From assembly GCA_021432635.1 (NCBI GenBank), contig MU270024.1, positions 124,001 through 188,000 on the forward strand: a stretch of DNA of 64,000 nt, in the 5' to 3' direction. Within the stretch, counting starts at the first letter, position 1. Each line of letters starts with the position of its first letter. Below, in pieces: positions 47,621 to 58,920 of the stretch. A program made the position numbers and the translations under genes. The notes under the pieces are model-generated. The model searched no databases and was not told the DNA's origin. It was given only the letters and a program-made list of their open reading frames with translations. Source of the stretch: Thozetella sp. PMI_491 (taxonomy: Eukaryota > Ascomycota > Sordariomycetes > Chaetosphaeriales > Chaetosphaeriaceae).

Positions 47621-48058
47621 ATGCAGCTTCTCTTCAGTGTCTTGGCTCTTGGAGCCTATGTGATGGCTGTTCCTATCACTGCCAACCATTCCGATTCTGC
47701 CTGGCCCCCGGCAAGCAGTCCTCCCGCCGGCCCTCCTTCTCTGGGAACTCCTCCCAGTGGAGCTCCTCCAACGGGCCCTCCCGCTGGCCCTCCGGCCGGT
47801 GCTGCCTCGGCTCCTCCAGCTGCCGGCGGCGCCTGGGGGCCGTGCAGCCCTCCTGCATACCGTTGCGAGGGCCCAAACTTGATCTTCGTGTGCAACACTG
47901 CCCACGCATGGGTTCGTATTCTCCATAGTGCAAAGATAGTTAAAAAAGGAACGCTAACTTTGTTTTAGGAGTTCAGCAACAACTGCCCTGCGGACACGCA
48001 GTGCAGGGACATTCCCAGCGGCCCTCACTGTGTCTCGCCGACCGGCTGGAGAGCCTAG
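47621..48058 (+). CDS. Small secreted proline- and cysteine-rich protein
   Basis: Two exons (47621-47911, 47969-48058) encode 126 residues. The intron has a GCTAAC branch site and preserves frame. MQLLFSVLALGAYVMAVPI is a clear signal peptide. A low-complexity linker of Pro, Ala, Gly and Ser (about residues 27-70) leads to a C-terminal module with six cysteines: WGPCSPPAYRC, FVCN, NNCPADTQC and HCVSPTGW. This spacing recalls small Cys-stabilised modules at the ends of fungal secreted carbohydrate-active proteins, where they may bind polysaccharide; that resemblance is by eye. Candidate roles are a wall-binding protein or a secreted effector. The Pro-rich part makes large open frames on the other strand, which are artefacts. 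Confidence 0.75.
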
Positions 48059-48486
48059 GCCGTCTGATGATACGTTTCTCAATAGTAACTTCTTCCCTAA
48101 AGTTAGCAATCGGATGTAGGGCGATTCTGGGAAATAAGCTGGACAGGGAATTCTCATTTGGGTCGTGTGTGCTATACTGGCGGCGTTACCCTCTTCCGGC
48201 GCTATGATTTATGCATCTGATCACCATAACATCTTTGCGAAATTGGATGCCGAGTTTTACCATGTTCTGCCCAGTTGCAGATCTTTAATTTATTACCAAA
48301 TAGAATGCACTCATATCTGAGCTCCTGTCACCTTCAAATAGCATGTGATATATCCAAAAGTTTTCTGATGCCACGGCGCGAACTATCCCTTCCCTTAGGT
48401 CCAATATATCAAACTTCTATTGTTATGTACGTGAGCTAGCTTTTGTAGTATAATTAACCTGCCGTCTATGGTGAGGCATCACTTAC
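48059..48486. other. Intergenic between convergent genes
   Basis: About 430 bp shared as 3' region by the secreted protein gene (plus) and the DUF3176 gene (minus). No other feature is visible. Confidence 0.6.
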
Positions 48487-50570
48487 CTATCTCGCTAGCC
48501 ACGAGCCTCCTTGGGGCGAATTGTACATCCGAACCCTTGTCCAACTTGCCTTGTCTTCCATTATATGCAGCTTTTCCAAGCGCCCCTCCATGATCTCGCG
48601 CGCCTCGTTATAGTCCCAATCTCTAATTCCATGATACAACAGCGGCAACGGGGATGACTTCCACACTGGAACTCCGAATTGCCTCGTCATCGTTATCGTC
48701 GCTATGAGCAGGATGGCGCAGATTACGACCAAGGCTGACGGAAGCGCCAGCCAAGCGAACTGGATTTGGATGATAGACTGTCGTTCCCATACGATTCCTT
48801 GAAAAATAGTTGCATTTCCCGCCATCGGAATTTTTTTGGTCATACTGGCGGTGATGTTGGCCGCCGTGGCTGTTACATTTTTCCCAAAGCCAAACATGGC
48901 ATTTTTTGAATCGCTTTGGAAGTCGAACGTCGTGTCGAAAAAGCCTCCCAAAGCCAGATGGTCGCCTATGCTGATGTTAAAGCCACTGTATTGGAAAGGC
49001 GGCAGAGCAGACGAAATATTTCTGCCATTGGCATCCGTGGTTAACAAGAGATCGAAGTTCGACGAGGTGCTAAGGTTCCTGGCAAGGCCACCGAAGTCCT
49101 GGCCCTTCACGGCCCATAACGGCAGCTCAAGAGCTTGGTATTCGTCCTGAAGGTCCCCATTTATCTATGAGGCCGAAGCATCCGATTAGCAGAATCCTAG
49201 AAGGAGATGCTGACGAGTATTCTTACCACTGTGACGTTGCTAAATTGTTTGGCGCACCAAGCGACAGAACACTCTGTTATAATAAAGTGGTCGTTGGTTG
49301 TGACGAACTTATTTTGGACGACGGCAAATGACGAAAGATGAGCTGAGAGCTTGACCAGTGTTGCGCTGCCAGGTTGAACCTTCGATACGACCGCCTGGAA
49401 GCCGGTGAAGGTAATGTTCCAGCCCCCGGGCGTTATCAAGTTTCCTGAGCCGTAGGCAGGATCATTTAGACTCCTCGTAGCTGCTGTGACGTCTTTGCAT
49501 GTAGAACATAGCCCCAGAGTGGTGAAGGTTGTCCACGAGCAATTGTTGGAGGGGCAGCCGAAGTCGATAGGAGGCCCATCCAGACCATACCTACCACTGT
49601 AGAAAGCCCCTTCCATGCCGCTTGCCACGTCGATAGAACCCTGATTTGTCTGTAAAACCAAAAAACCTCCCTTCCCATCAGTTTCATAGCGAGTGCCCGG
49701 CGCCGAGTAGTTGTTATTGTAGTAGTTGGTGACTGCAATAGTCGAATTTGAAACCCCTCGCGGTACCTGGTTATCTACAAAAGTAACAATCTGCTGCGCG
49801 AACGGGCCCATGCCCAGGGAAGCAATTGTGGTCAGAGATGCTGCGTATACGGATGGGATCAGGACTGCCGAATGCGGCTTCCAGCGGTAGAAGAGACTGA
49901 GTGAGCCTAGAGGGCCTCTGCTCGCCGAATCGAAAGTGCTCAGGTCCACCAGTGGCCGCGTCTTCGGAAGGCTCACGTGCAGCCATTTGAGTTGGCCAAA
50001 CACTACGGCCACTACCAGCATCATGGAGCTCTGGGCACCGGTGACAAGAATGGAGATTAATGTGCTTGGCTGCAGGAGGAAAGTCCACCTCGACAGCCAG
50101 GTTTGGTGTATTCCCGAAGCAAGGACGGCGACGGATACCATGCACGCTATGCTGAAAGTAATGGCCAAGATTTCCCAAAACCATGTGTCGTTCAAAAGCC
50201 TTGCGCCCCAGATCCAGTGTGGGCGGTTGGGTGGTTGTAGAGGATATTGGACCCCGTTGGACACTGCGGCTCCCCGGTCGGCTGGGCCATAGCTCTTAGG
50301 TTCTGTCGCGCCTGACGAAAATTCAACTGTGTCCCAGGTCAAGCTCGCATGCAAATGGCTGCCGCTGACGGGATCTAGATTCGAAGTTGAGAGGCCCTGC
50401 TCGATGAGAGGATCGTGTTTGACGTTGTCGTCGTATTCGCAGAGTGAATCGATTGATAGCCGTCTGCGTTCTCGCCCGTCCATCTCTGGGTGCGCCGTTT
50501 GCATGTCGAGATCATCCGCAGACGAAAGGGCCTCATGGTAGCGAGGCTGCCGGAGGTTGTGAGCCTCCAT
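48487..50570 (-). CDS. DUF3176-family membrane protein
   Basis: Two exons on the minus strand (50570-49227, 49164-48487) encode 673 residues. I chose the first ATG at 50570 (MEAHNLRQPR). The DUF3176 core is clear: WFWEILAITFSIACMVSVAV (TM1), LISILVTGAQSSMMLVVAVV (TM2), FGQLKWLHVS, then RPLVDLSTFDSASRGPLGSL, the most conserved stretch of this fungal family. A long outward-type domain follows, with many N-X-S/T sequons and paired cysteines (CPSNNCSWTTF, LCSTCKDV). A third TM (SALVVICAILLIATITM) and a cytoplasmic tail close it. The function of the family is unknown. The topology suggests a glycosylated surface or secretory-pathway protein. Confidence 0.85.
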
Positions 50571-51178
50571 GATGGGTGGCCATGGAACGAAGAAGGGATA
50601 TCGGCCGAGGATGTCATGCCAGGCGAGGAGGCTGTCCTTTTTGAACCATAGTGGTATTTTGGGGGCTGGGCTTAGCACTGTGGCACAGGATGATGCACGA
50701 TAGTCGGAGCCGAACGGCACGACCAATAGAAACTAGGATTTACGTCCAACCCGCGTACTACCCTCCAAATTGCCGGCCGCCTGCTTGTTTCAGCGCTGGG
50801 GCCTCAATCGGTCATTGGCTGTGCTGCGCGTTATGGTTCCGCGGCTGCTGTTGGGGGCCGGATCCAGCCCTTCGTTCGGCGATTTGCTGCGATCCAGTAC
50901 GCAGCCTCGGGCGACAAGGGTGCCTACGTGACATGAGCGCCTAGGCTTTACTCATTATTGCGCAAATCTATCAGAGGAGAGCCAGTATGCGAGGCAATTG
51001 GGCGGCTAGGTGTGGAGAACTGGGAGGTCGCGATAACTGGCGCGTTTGTTGGCTTGGTTTTGTGCAGCCCACTCGGGGTTAGAACTATCGGAGGCATCTT
51101 ATTAAAGCTGTTTAGTAGTGTAGTCAGGGGCGGCCGCGGAAAGCAGCTCCCTTGGGTGCCAAACACGCATGCACCGAT
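50571..51178. other. Intergenic
   Basis: About 600 bp. It contains the promoter of the DUF3176 gene and the 3' end of the UstYa-like gene. Short open frames here have no protein character. Confidence 0.6.
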
Positions 51179-52176
51179 TCACTTTGATATAATCGCTCTT
51201 GGAGTAGCCTCGAGGTCCTTCCACTTGGCGTGAAAGTCAGGCAGAGCCTGCTCCTGCGCCCAACCCAGCAACGCCTCAAAGTCGCCACACTTCTTATATA
51301 TCATGAAATCCTCGCGCGGCCGAGCCCTGCCCAGGTCTTCAACATATACCCAGTTGTGCGTAATAATGCCCGTATCTGCGTGGCACATGACGCTTTCAAG
51401 AATCGTGTCAAGGCAGTGGTCCCTATGAGCAATGGACCTGGAGTCGGGTGTGTTATTGAAGTAGTACTCCTTGTGCATGTGTTTGCGTATGATGTCTAGG
51501 CAGTGGATTTGATGGAACACATCGATCTGCGCCATGTAAGCATCGGAGCCGCGGGCCCACGATGACGGTGCTATGATACAACTCCGGGGGTCTTTTCCTG
51601 ATTTGGCGATGTCGGTCGAAGATATCGTGATTGCTTCCATCCCTTCCATGGATATGCGGTCCCATGCTGCATCCACCTCTGGAGAAGGCGGTCTCGAATA
51701 TACGGATGAGTTGTCATCATGAGCTGCTCCGGTCAATTTGACGGCGAGCTTCAGATCCACAGCGTCAAGTATAGGGGCTTTCATTTTGTCTTATTAGTAT
51801 CCAACCAACCCAAGGACGGGATAATGCACTTACAGTAATATGAAGCTACTCTTAGTTCTTCATTTAGTCTAGAGTAGCGAAGAGGAAACGGAACCATAGC
51901 TTCACCCATCCGGGATATGCTTGAAGGAGCGGCAAGAAACAGACTGACAAAAACGTTGAGAGACAAAGATAGAGCCAGTAGAAGCGGCAACATATTCACA
52001 GTTATCTCTATCATAGCAACGCAAGATTGAGCACTTGTTGAGATGCTTTTCTCCACGTGCCAGGCTGTCAGGATCAATGAAGTCTCAGCACGAGACCATG
52101 TAGATTCCAGGATACTGTATTGTTGAGAAACAGTTGCAAGCCATGCAATTTGCGTTGTATTAAGTATTGGTTGCAT
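51179..52176 (-). CDS. UstYa-like (DUF3328) oxidase-type protein
   Basis: Two exons on the minus strand (52176-51834, 51789-51179) encode 317 residues, joined across a 44-bp intron with a TACTAAT branch site. A single membrane anchor (MLPLLLALSLSLNVFVSLFL, about residues 62-81) precedes the luminal domain. The family signature, two HxxHC motifs, is present as HQIHC (about 207-211) and HRDHC (about 236-240). SPEVDAAWDRI is the other conserved block. UstYa proteins catalyse oxidative cyclisation or related oxidations in fungal peptide natural products such as ustiloxins and cyclochlorotine, and the paired His/Cys motifs are thought to bind metal. The N-terminal tail is longer than usual, and a start at 52014 is possible. 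No peptide synthetase is in view; a short secreted-peptide frame lies divergently at 52656. Confidence 0.85.
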
Positions 52177-52655
52177 TTTCGAGACTGTGGCAGCCTACTG
52201 GCTCGTGGTCGAGAGGATGTTGGGGGGTGATGTCGTACACTCTAGCCAATTATACAAAAACAGCCAGGATACCTTTTAGAGTATCCCTTCTTGTCAGCCA
52301 CCAATGCGATGTAGCCGACGTAATCCACTGCATAGTCGTCCATACCACCTGCGATAGATAGCCGTTAGTGCTGACGGAGATCTGCGACCTTGGGACAGAG
52401 CGGGAAGAAGCCACGGACGAGCATGCTAAATAAGGGTCATTATTGCCGTGGATTGCGGCTTCGCCGTTGTCTTAAATAGGAAAATCGTAACTCTTAGACA
52501 CGTCAGACCTAGGAGGATTTGATGCTGATGGTGGGTGGTGCTGGGACTATAAGAATCTCACATGTTTGAGCTACACCAGGTAGGATCTCCAATGTTATTC
52601 ATCCGAACCTCGGCAGCAGTGACTTCCCCTTTTATCCGCATCCGAATAATAAAAG
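52177..52655. promoter_or_regulatory. Divergent promoter, UstYa-like gene and small peptide ORF
   Basis: About 480 bp between the two divergent starts. CTATAAGAATC at about 52547-52557 is TATA-like for the rightward direction, about 100 bp before the small ORF. I see no convincing inverted CGG pair. Whether one promoter drives both genes is inference. Confidence 0.35.
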
Positions 52656-52790
52656 ATGCACATCAGTTCCCTCATCATTGCTGTGGCATACCTAGCCATG
52701 CTTGGTCTGGCCCACCCAGCTCCCGCCAACGTCCGGCCTGCAGAACCTAGAGCCGCTTCGCAACTGACTACTGATATTCCTCGAGGTTAG
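52656..52790 (+). CDS. Candidate 44-residue secreted peptide
   Basis: The frame begins AAAAGATGC, with A at -3, and encodes MHISSLIIAVAYLAMLGLAH, a textbook signal peptide with an Ala-x-x-Ala-type exit, followed by a short tail rich in Pro, Ala and Arg. No Lys-Arg-flanked core repeats of the kind found in dikaritin precursors are present. A possible intron after CCTCGAG (donor GTTAGA, acceptor ATATAG at about 52858-52863) would extend it by a few residues to IPRVQLYHAFLGRVLSPI. An upstream ATG at 52562 in another frame argues against translation. It could be a mating-factor-like or RiPP precursor, an effector, or chance. Its position beside a UstYa-type gene is the main reason to keep it. Confidence 0.35.
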   Translation: MHISSLIIAVAYLAMLGLAHPAPANVRPAEPRAASQLTTDIPRG

Positions 52791-53269
52791 AGGGAAAGGT
52801 ATTGTTCAGGGTCTTTTCGATAGTATTTTTCCGTGTTTAACTGACAGTCCCCTAAAAATATAGTCCAACTCTACCACGCCTTTCTTGGGAGAGTGCTTTC
52901 GCCCATTTGATCCATCCCTCTTGCCGAAATGTTGAAATAACAGCTCCTATATCTAGAGTTTAGGGGTTGGGATGCCTGGAAGTCGTACGCCTTCTCAGAC
53001 CGCAAATTTATCATATTCTTGAGTTCAAGCGAGTTCCCAAACAAAGATCATCTTTGCATGATTTAGTTCATTCACTCCGTATCATTGTCTTTCAGTAGAA
53101 CTCATCATCTACCCAGATATGCATTCGATTGTATAAGTGCGACGTGATCTAAATGGATAATTGGAAGGTAAAATATAAGGCCCATCATGATCCCCAATTC
53201 TATCTGGGCATTTGCGATCTCCCAAAAAGATGAAAGAGAGTCCGCTCAAAATTTCAAAGCTCTATTCTC
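52791..53269. other. Intergenic
   Basis: About 480 bp with no supported gene. It is the 3' side of the NACHT gene on the minus strand. Confidence 0.6.
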
Positions 53270-56200
53270 TTAATAAATTCGGAAAAATAGTCTGTTGTTG
53301 ACATCCATTTCCTCTGTCGCGGAAAAGATCTTCGTGCAGAAGTAATCCTTCAAGATATGGTGCTCGATCAGGACGATTTCCCGACGGGCATGCGAGAGTT
53401 GACTTCGAGTCCAGCGTGGAAGATGCGCATGTCCCACGTTGCTCGTGGTACTAGCAGCAGTTCTTGTCTTGCTCGCTCCATCTCGCCCCATGCTGGAGCA
53501 GAAAAGGCGTACGTGATCAAATGTGGTAATGTAGATCGTGCTAGTCCGCTCATCCAATGGCTTCGACCTAGATTTAAGTTCGACTAGGAATTCATTGTCT
53601 TGCCCTCGAGCTATAGCGGCTCGTGCAACCAACTCGAACAGAGTAACGAGGTCGCTGGCCTGTTTTACGTCCGAAGCTTTGCGCCCGCGTTGCCAAGGCT
53701 GAGACCGCTCGCCAAGAAATTTGAACGTGATTGCAGCTGCGAAGGTTATCAACAAACTTGCTCGAAACGAGGTGGTCGCGAGGGGATCATTTTGAGATGA
53801 TGGCCGCAGCACTACTTCACCCAAAGATGATGGACACTCGGCGACCAGCTCCCCAAACCGCTCTACAGAGAACCTCCTTTGCCCGAAGGCGGCCGATAGG
53901 AGCAAGTTGATTCTCGTGTGTTTATCACTATCGAGGCCGTCGCGAATCTGCCCAAGAACATAGCTGCTCTGCCCGTAGGAGGCGACGAGGTGGAGGAACG
54001 ACGCAGTGGCCTCAGGATCTTCGTCCATAATGTCGCTCGCAACTGCTTTGAAACAGCTTACGGCATATGCGCCATTCTCTTTTTCATAAGTTGCCTCTAA
54101 ATCCTGTCGTAGCAAGTTGAGATGCCGGCGATGAAGTTGATAGCGACTCCCCTCTGGTGTGCGAAGGCCGAAGAGCGATCGAACATAGTTGAAGTACAGT
54201 CGCCGTCGCCGGGGATCTGCACCCTCCGCAAACCGATACTTGCCCGCTAGCACAATCTCTCCCAGCCGGAGGCTGGCGTAAATACTTAAGAGATCAGGTG
54301 AGCCAAGGCTCTCGAAAACACGCGCAAAGCGGATGGGATCGTGAATGTAGTCGCGTGCTGTGCGATGAAAGAATTGGATCCGCTGCCTGTAGAATTGGTC
54401 GCCGTCCTTGCGCTCCCGGCGGTCGGGATGCATCTCCAGCAACCCTTTTGTCAACCATAGAATATCCGCGCTGACATTCTCGTGTCGTTGCTTGATCCGT
54501 GCGGCTGAGTATGGGCGACTGACATCTGGAAATGTCGCGCTGTCAACCTCGTCAAGCCAGCTGAGCCAGAGAGCATTCACCGCCTGAGCGAAAGGATTGC
54601 GGGAGGCCACCACAAGCATCTTGTGCGCCTGATGGCGCTCGTCTGGCGGCAGTGATCCGAGCATCTGGTCATATAGGCCATCAATCTCACTCGGGTATTC
54701 GTCTAGGGTCTTAAGGATGTAGTCTATCCCTGATCCACGACTCGCCATAGTGAGAAGGGCGCGTACTACCACGCGCGGCCAGAGGAAAACGCCTTCTGAC
54801 TTGCGAACAACGGTCTTGATGATTCTTTCCGCGTCAGCCCTGAACACCTCTCTTGCCACACTATCCTCGAGTGACCGGCCTACGTAAGCCCGTATATCTT
54901 GGGCTGTAAGTTCGTGGAGGTGGAGGCTAAGATCGCCGGAGAAATTACCGAGAAATTCGGGATAGGGCCTCGCGCTGACGCAAACTTTCACGTGGGGCTT
55001 GCTTCCCCAGTCTCGGAGTGTCCTGGCAAGGGCTGCATAGTCCACGTTCTCTGCCATGTACTCATCCAGCCCATCGATGAAGAAGCACATGTTATGAGTT
55101 GGATGTTCGTCTATAGCAAGAAGCCTTCTGAAAGCCGCTTCCGTGGTGTCGAGATCAAATGTGAGAGTACTCGCAGCTGTCACACTTGATACGTTTTGCA
55201 TTGCCGCCCATTCATCAGGAAATAATTGGGGTAGCATGTCCGGACACTGGCGCGAGACTTCAAGTAAGATAGACCGATAGAGACCCTCCAGAGACATCTG
55301 CATCGGAGTTCCCGAGTTCCAGAAGTAGAAGCTCGAGAACACGAGCTTCTTATCTCCCGCCCAAGCTACCAACTCCGCTTTTGTTTTTGGGTGATGGCTG
55401 ATGAACTTCATAAGCGTAGATTTGCCGGAACCCGCGTTGCCCGAAATGTGGAAGGCACCATCATTGCTAGCAAGCCATGATAAAAACAAATTCCTTGCCG
55501 CCACCAAGTGTGGCGCCATGTCTGGTGCTGGTGACCCGTCGAGCATCCAGCGAAAGGTTCCGGAGGCAGCATCGTGAATAGCATCTTCTCTAGAATCGAT
55601 AGACTCGAAGAATAGCTGCCTCAGGAGCCGCATCTCCAATGGCACAATATCGGCCAGATCGGCGAAGGTATTGAGCTTTCGCTCGATTTCCCCCAGTCTC
55701 GCGAGCGATGACTCTAGTGAGGATCGAACAGTCGGAGGCGTGCTCACGACCCGGGTTTGCTTCTTGGCCTTGTTTCTGAATCTGATCCTCCGGTTGCTCT
55801 CGCCCACCGAGCTGTCTGAATCGGAGTCATAGGTCGAGGTAGCAATTTGACGTCTCTTCACCTTCCTTTTCTCCACAGGCCTGGCCTTCCCAAGCAGTGT
55901 AAGGATGTCGGTCTCCAGTTGGGTCAACTCTCGGCAGCGAATCGATGAGATATCTTCGGCGTCTTTGATAAGAGCATGGATACTCGCGACGATGGAATTA
56001 TCTTGGTCGCTAGATAGGGTTAGCTCGGTGTTGGTGACACTTTCTCTTGCTGCTGGGGAGCGGGCACCAAGACCTACCACATTGTCTCCCTAAGCCACCC
56101 TAGAATCTCTGTCCCCAGATCAGAGAGTACAGAGAGAAGCTCTTTCTCGTCTAGTATGTCACCTAGCTGAGATCTTGCTTCCTGTAATGAAAAAGAATTT

Positions 56201-56544
56201 TGGCGGGGAATGGTGTCCGCATAGATCGCGAGGAGCTTCTCTGTGATTGATGCGCACCTCCCAGCCATCACCGACAATGGCTGCTCTTCCCTCGGCCCCA
56301 TAGTTTGATCGATGTTGGTCCCTTGGGCCACACTATGCCCTCGGAGTAGGGCCTGCGCTCGTGCAAGAACTTCGTTGGCGATGGCATCTTTATCGCCATC
56401 ATCTCGAGTCGCAATCAGCGACGTTTCACTTCTGAGACGTAGTCCGGCAGCCGTGGGGTTCGCGCTTACTCCTACGAGCTGTGCTGACAGCTTTAGGAGG
56501 GAAATCGACCGAGTGAGGGTTTGTAAAAGGGTATCGTTCCGCAT
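53270..56544 (-). CDS. NACHT-type STAND NTPase
   Basis: Two exons on the minus strand (56544-56078, 56009-53270) give 1068 residues. The intron has GAGCTAACCC as branch region and keeps frame (ETM-C-DQDN). The N-terminal 300 residues are helical and lack a named effector domain, as in many fungal NLR-like proteins; LFFESIDSREDAIHDAASGTF is the usual lead-in to the NTPase. Walker A is GNAGSGKST (about 346-354). Walker B is MCFFIDGLDEY (about 463-473), with the extra acidic residue of NACHT modules. KVCVSARPYPEF (sensor region) and the DYIHDPIRFARVF block of the following helical domain are also present. No C-terminal repeats are seen, though an ankyrin protein is encoded immediately upstream. 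Such proteins act as signal-transducing switches in fungal nonself recognition and cell death; that role here is inference. Confidence 0.85.
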
Positions 56545-56816
56545 TTTCTTGGCATTTGGTATGGATCGGGGGCAGATGCGTTGCCAGCTAGGTTGGTATG
56601 CAGGAAGGTCATTCCCCCTCCATTTGGCTGACAATATGGCTCACGCTATTGCCCCGCACCCCCGGCGATAAGCGACATTGTAGAGGCACAGCCTCCTTCA
56701 TGGATCCATCGGGGTATCAAGATCAAAATACTGTATGCGCGCGAACCGAGCCGGTTCTTGCACCATTGGCTGTGCCTAGTCGAGCCTGCACTTAGATATT
56801 GGACGTCCTTGACTTC

Positions 56817-58621
56817 CTAGCCCTCGTCGTCCAAGGCTTCCGAAAACCAGGACATTGTGTCGAAGTTACCAGGCAGCGGAATGCCCATGATCTTGTGTTT
56901 AGGGGGGAAGCGATTAGGCTCGTCCTCGGTAACGCAAACAACTCTATCGTAACGCATTCCCATCCGGGTTCTATCCATTTTCTCAAGCCGGCGTGTGACT
57001 TTCGTGGCGTTGTGCGATATAGCAAGCTCCATCGGGGTATGGATACTCTCGGAGTGCAGAAATACATTTTCCGTGTGGTATTGCACAAAGCCAAAGTCTC
57101 CAATCCTGGACCAGGCTAGGGATACGTCGGTGGGCATACCGCTTTGGATGAGTAGATCGAGCGCTTCGATGTTGTCGTGCGTACAAGACAGATATAAAAG
57201 GGACCATATCGGGGCGTGGTCGTCGATGCACTCGGCAACGGTGTCGAGAACATTTAGGTCTTCTACCAAATAGCGGAAAATTTGGTTCCTGTCTAGTCGA
57301 ATCGCGTATTTCAACATAAATGACCAACTACCCACACTTGTCCCTACCCGGGCATTTGCCTCTAGGAGGATGCGCAGCGCGCCCATATGGCCTTTGACTA
57401 TCGCTGCGAGGAACGCTTCATGGCCCGGGTCGGCTCCGCGCTCGAGGAGCCAATGCATGAGCGCCGCGTTTCCGTTCCAGGCGGCCATGGCAACGGGAAG
57501 AACATGGCATCTCCATACCGCTCTATTTTGATCAGGCCGTCCGCTCAGGTCCACTCCGTGCGCCAACAGTAATTCGATGATGTCTCGGTGGTCGAACAGC
57601 GCAGCCCACACCACAACCTCTTGAAGGTCACAATTGTCTCCGTGTTCAGTCCTTTTCCGAAGAAGCAAGGTAATAATGGAGGTTCGTCTTAGCCTTGCGC
57701 AAAGCCAAAATGGCAGTGGAATTTCTCTCCTCAGGGTCTCTGACCTAGACTCGATGAGCAGGTCGACCATGGCTTCGTCATCTGCCGTCACGGCCCCTGA
57801 CAAGGCCAAATCGACTGCCGATGGACCTCTACCGTACCTCCCTATCCGGTAGCTAAAATCATGGCGAAGGAGAAGGTCACGGACAAGCTGATACTCCCCT
57901 GAGAAGGCAGCCGCGTGGAGCACGCTACCAAATATATCACAAACGCTGGCACCGATTGACAGATCTTCTCGTAAGCCTAAAATTTCATGTCGATCGGGGT
58001 ATAAGATTGGATAATAGAAGGAGGGTCGATTCAGGGCGATAGCAGCGATGAGCAAGTGGACGGGGAGCTCGGCGGTGGTAATCGATCCTTCAAAACCCCG
58101 ACTCCTAGCCGGCTGGAGGTTCGTCACGATTTTCCTGCAAGATCCACAGGGAGCAAGATCCCAAGCGCTAATCAGCTTGCAGAGCCTCGTTAGCGCTGCA
58201 ACACGGTCTCTCGCATCTTGGATATCGAGCTTGTCAAGAATAGTATTTAGCAACATAACTATGTTGTCGTTCCATGGAAGTGCATTCATGCTCTCATCAT
58301 TGTTCCAATGGTCGATGACCCGGGCCAAGAAGGAGACGAGCGAATCTTCGTCGTGTTCGCGGCCCACATATTCAAGGCCTCTATTGGTCCTTAGATTGTA
58401 CAGGACTCCCGTCGTCCTGAGCGCTCGAATTATCTCATCGTTGAAGAGCCCTACATGAGAGTTAGAATCTTTGGCTTGTGCGATTGCCTAGCGTATACTC
58501 ATGGCAGCATACGACTGACTGTGCGAAGCTTGATGCTCTGCCTGAGCCCCACCGCCACCACGGTGGACTCTACCACGAGACGAAATATTTCGAGAGGGAA
58601 ATCGAGTATGGGTATGGACAT
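56817..58621 (-). CDS. F-box-like ankyrin-repeat protein
   Basis: Two exons on the minus strand (58621-58513, 58450-56817) encode 580 residues. The small first exon gives MSIPILDFPLEIFRLVVEST and IKLRTVSR, an F-box-like start. It splices in frame, through an intron with a TTCTAAC branch site, to LFNDEIIRALRTTGVLYNL. The main part holds degenerate ankyrin repeats: VCDIFGSVLHAAAFSGEYQLV, VVWAALFDHRDIIELLLAHG, VAMAAWNGNAALMHWLLERG and AAIVKGHMGALRILLEANA, then HDNIEALDLLIQSGMPTD. Ankyrin repeats bind partner proteins, and with an F-box the protein could select targets for ubiquitination. The gene ends about 270 bp before the NACHT gene on the same strand. The two may be functionally paired, or be remnants of one larger NACHT-ankyrin gene; each has its own convincing start. 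Confidence 0.8.
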
Positions 58622-58920
58622 GGTCGCGGGCGTAACGGAAGCATCATGTTAGAGGCAAGATAATGGGGCATAGTGGCTTTTAGCTCGAAGCAAAGCAGAC
58701 AATGGGCTGTGGAGTAGACTCCGCCCAGCGGGGCCGAGGGCTAGGAGTCATCCCCGGTCGTCGAGCCACTCATACGATAGGGACTAGCCGCAGATGCACG
58801 TTGATCAAAAGGGTAGACCGACTTGTTGGTACCACCACCTAAATACTAGCATCGATATTTCGGGTCGCCGTGCCTAGCACTTGCGTTCAATAATGAAAAA
58901 GCTAATCTCGCTTGGCCGCT
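58622..58920. other. Intergenic
   Basis: About 300 bp containing the promoter of the ankyrin gene and the 3' end of the epoxide hydrolase gene. No other feature is seen. Confidence 0.55.

Noticed and set aside
47606-47933. Three minus-strand frames over the secreted protein gene
   Set aside because: They come from the GC-rich Pro/Ala/Gly codons of the plus-strand gene, which has a signal peptide and an in-frame intron.
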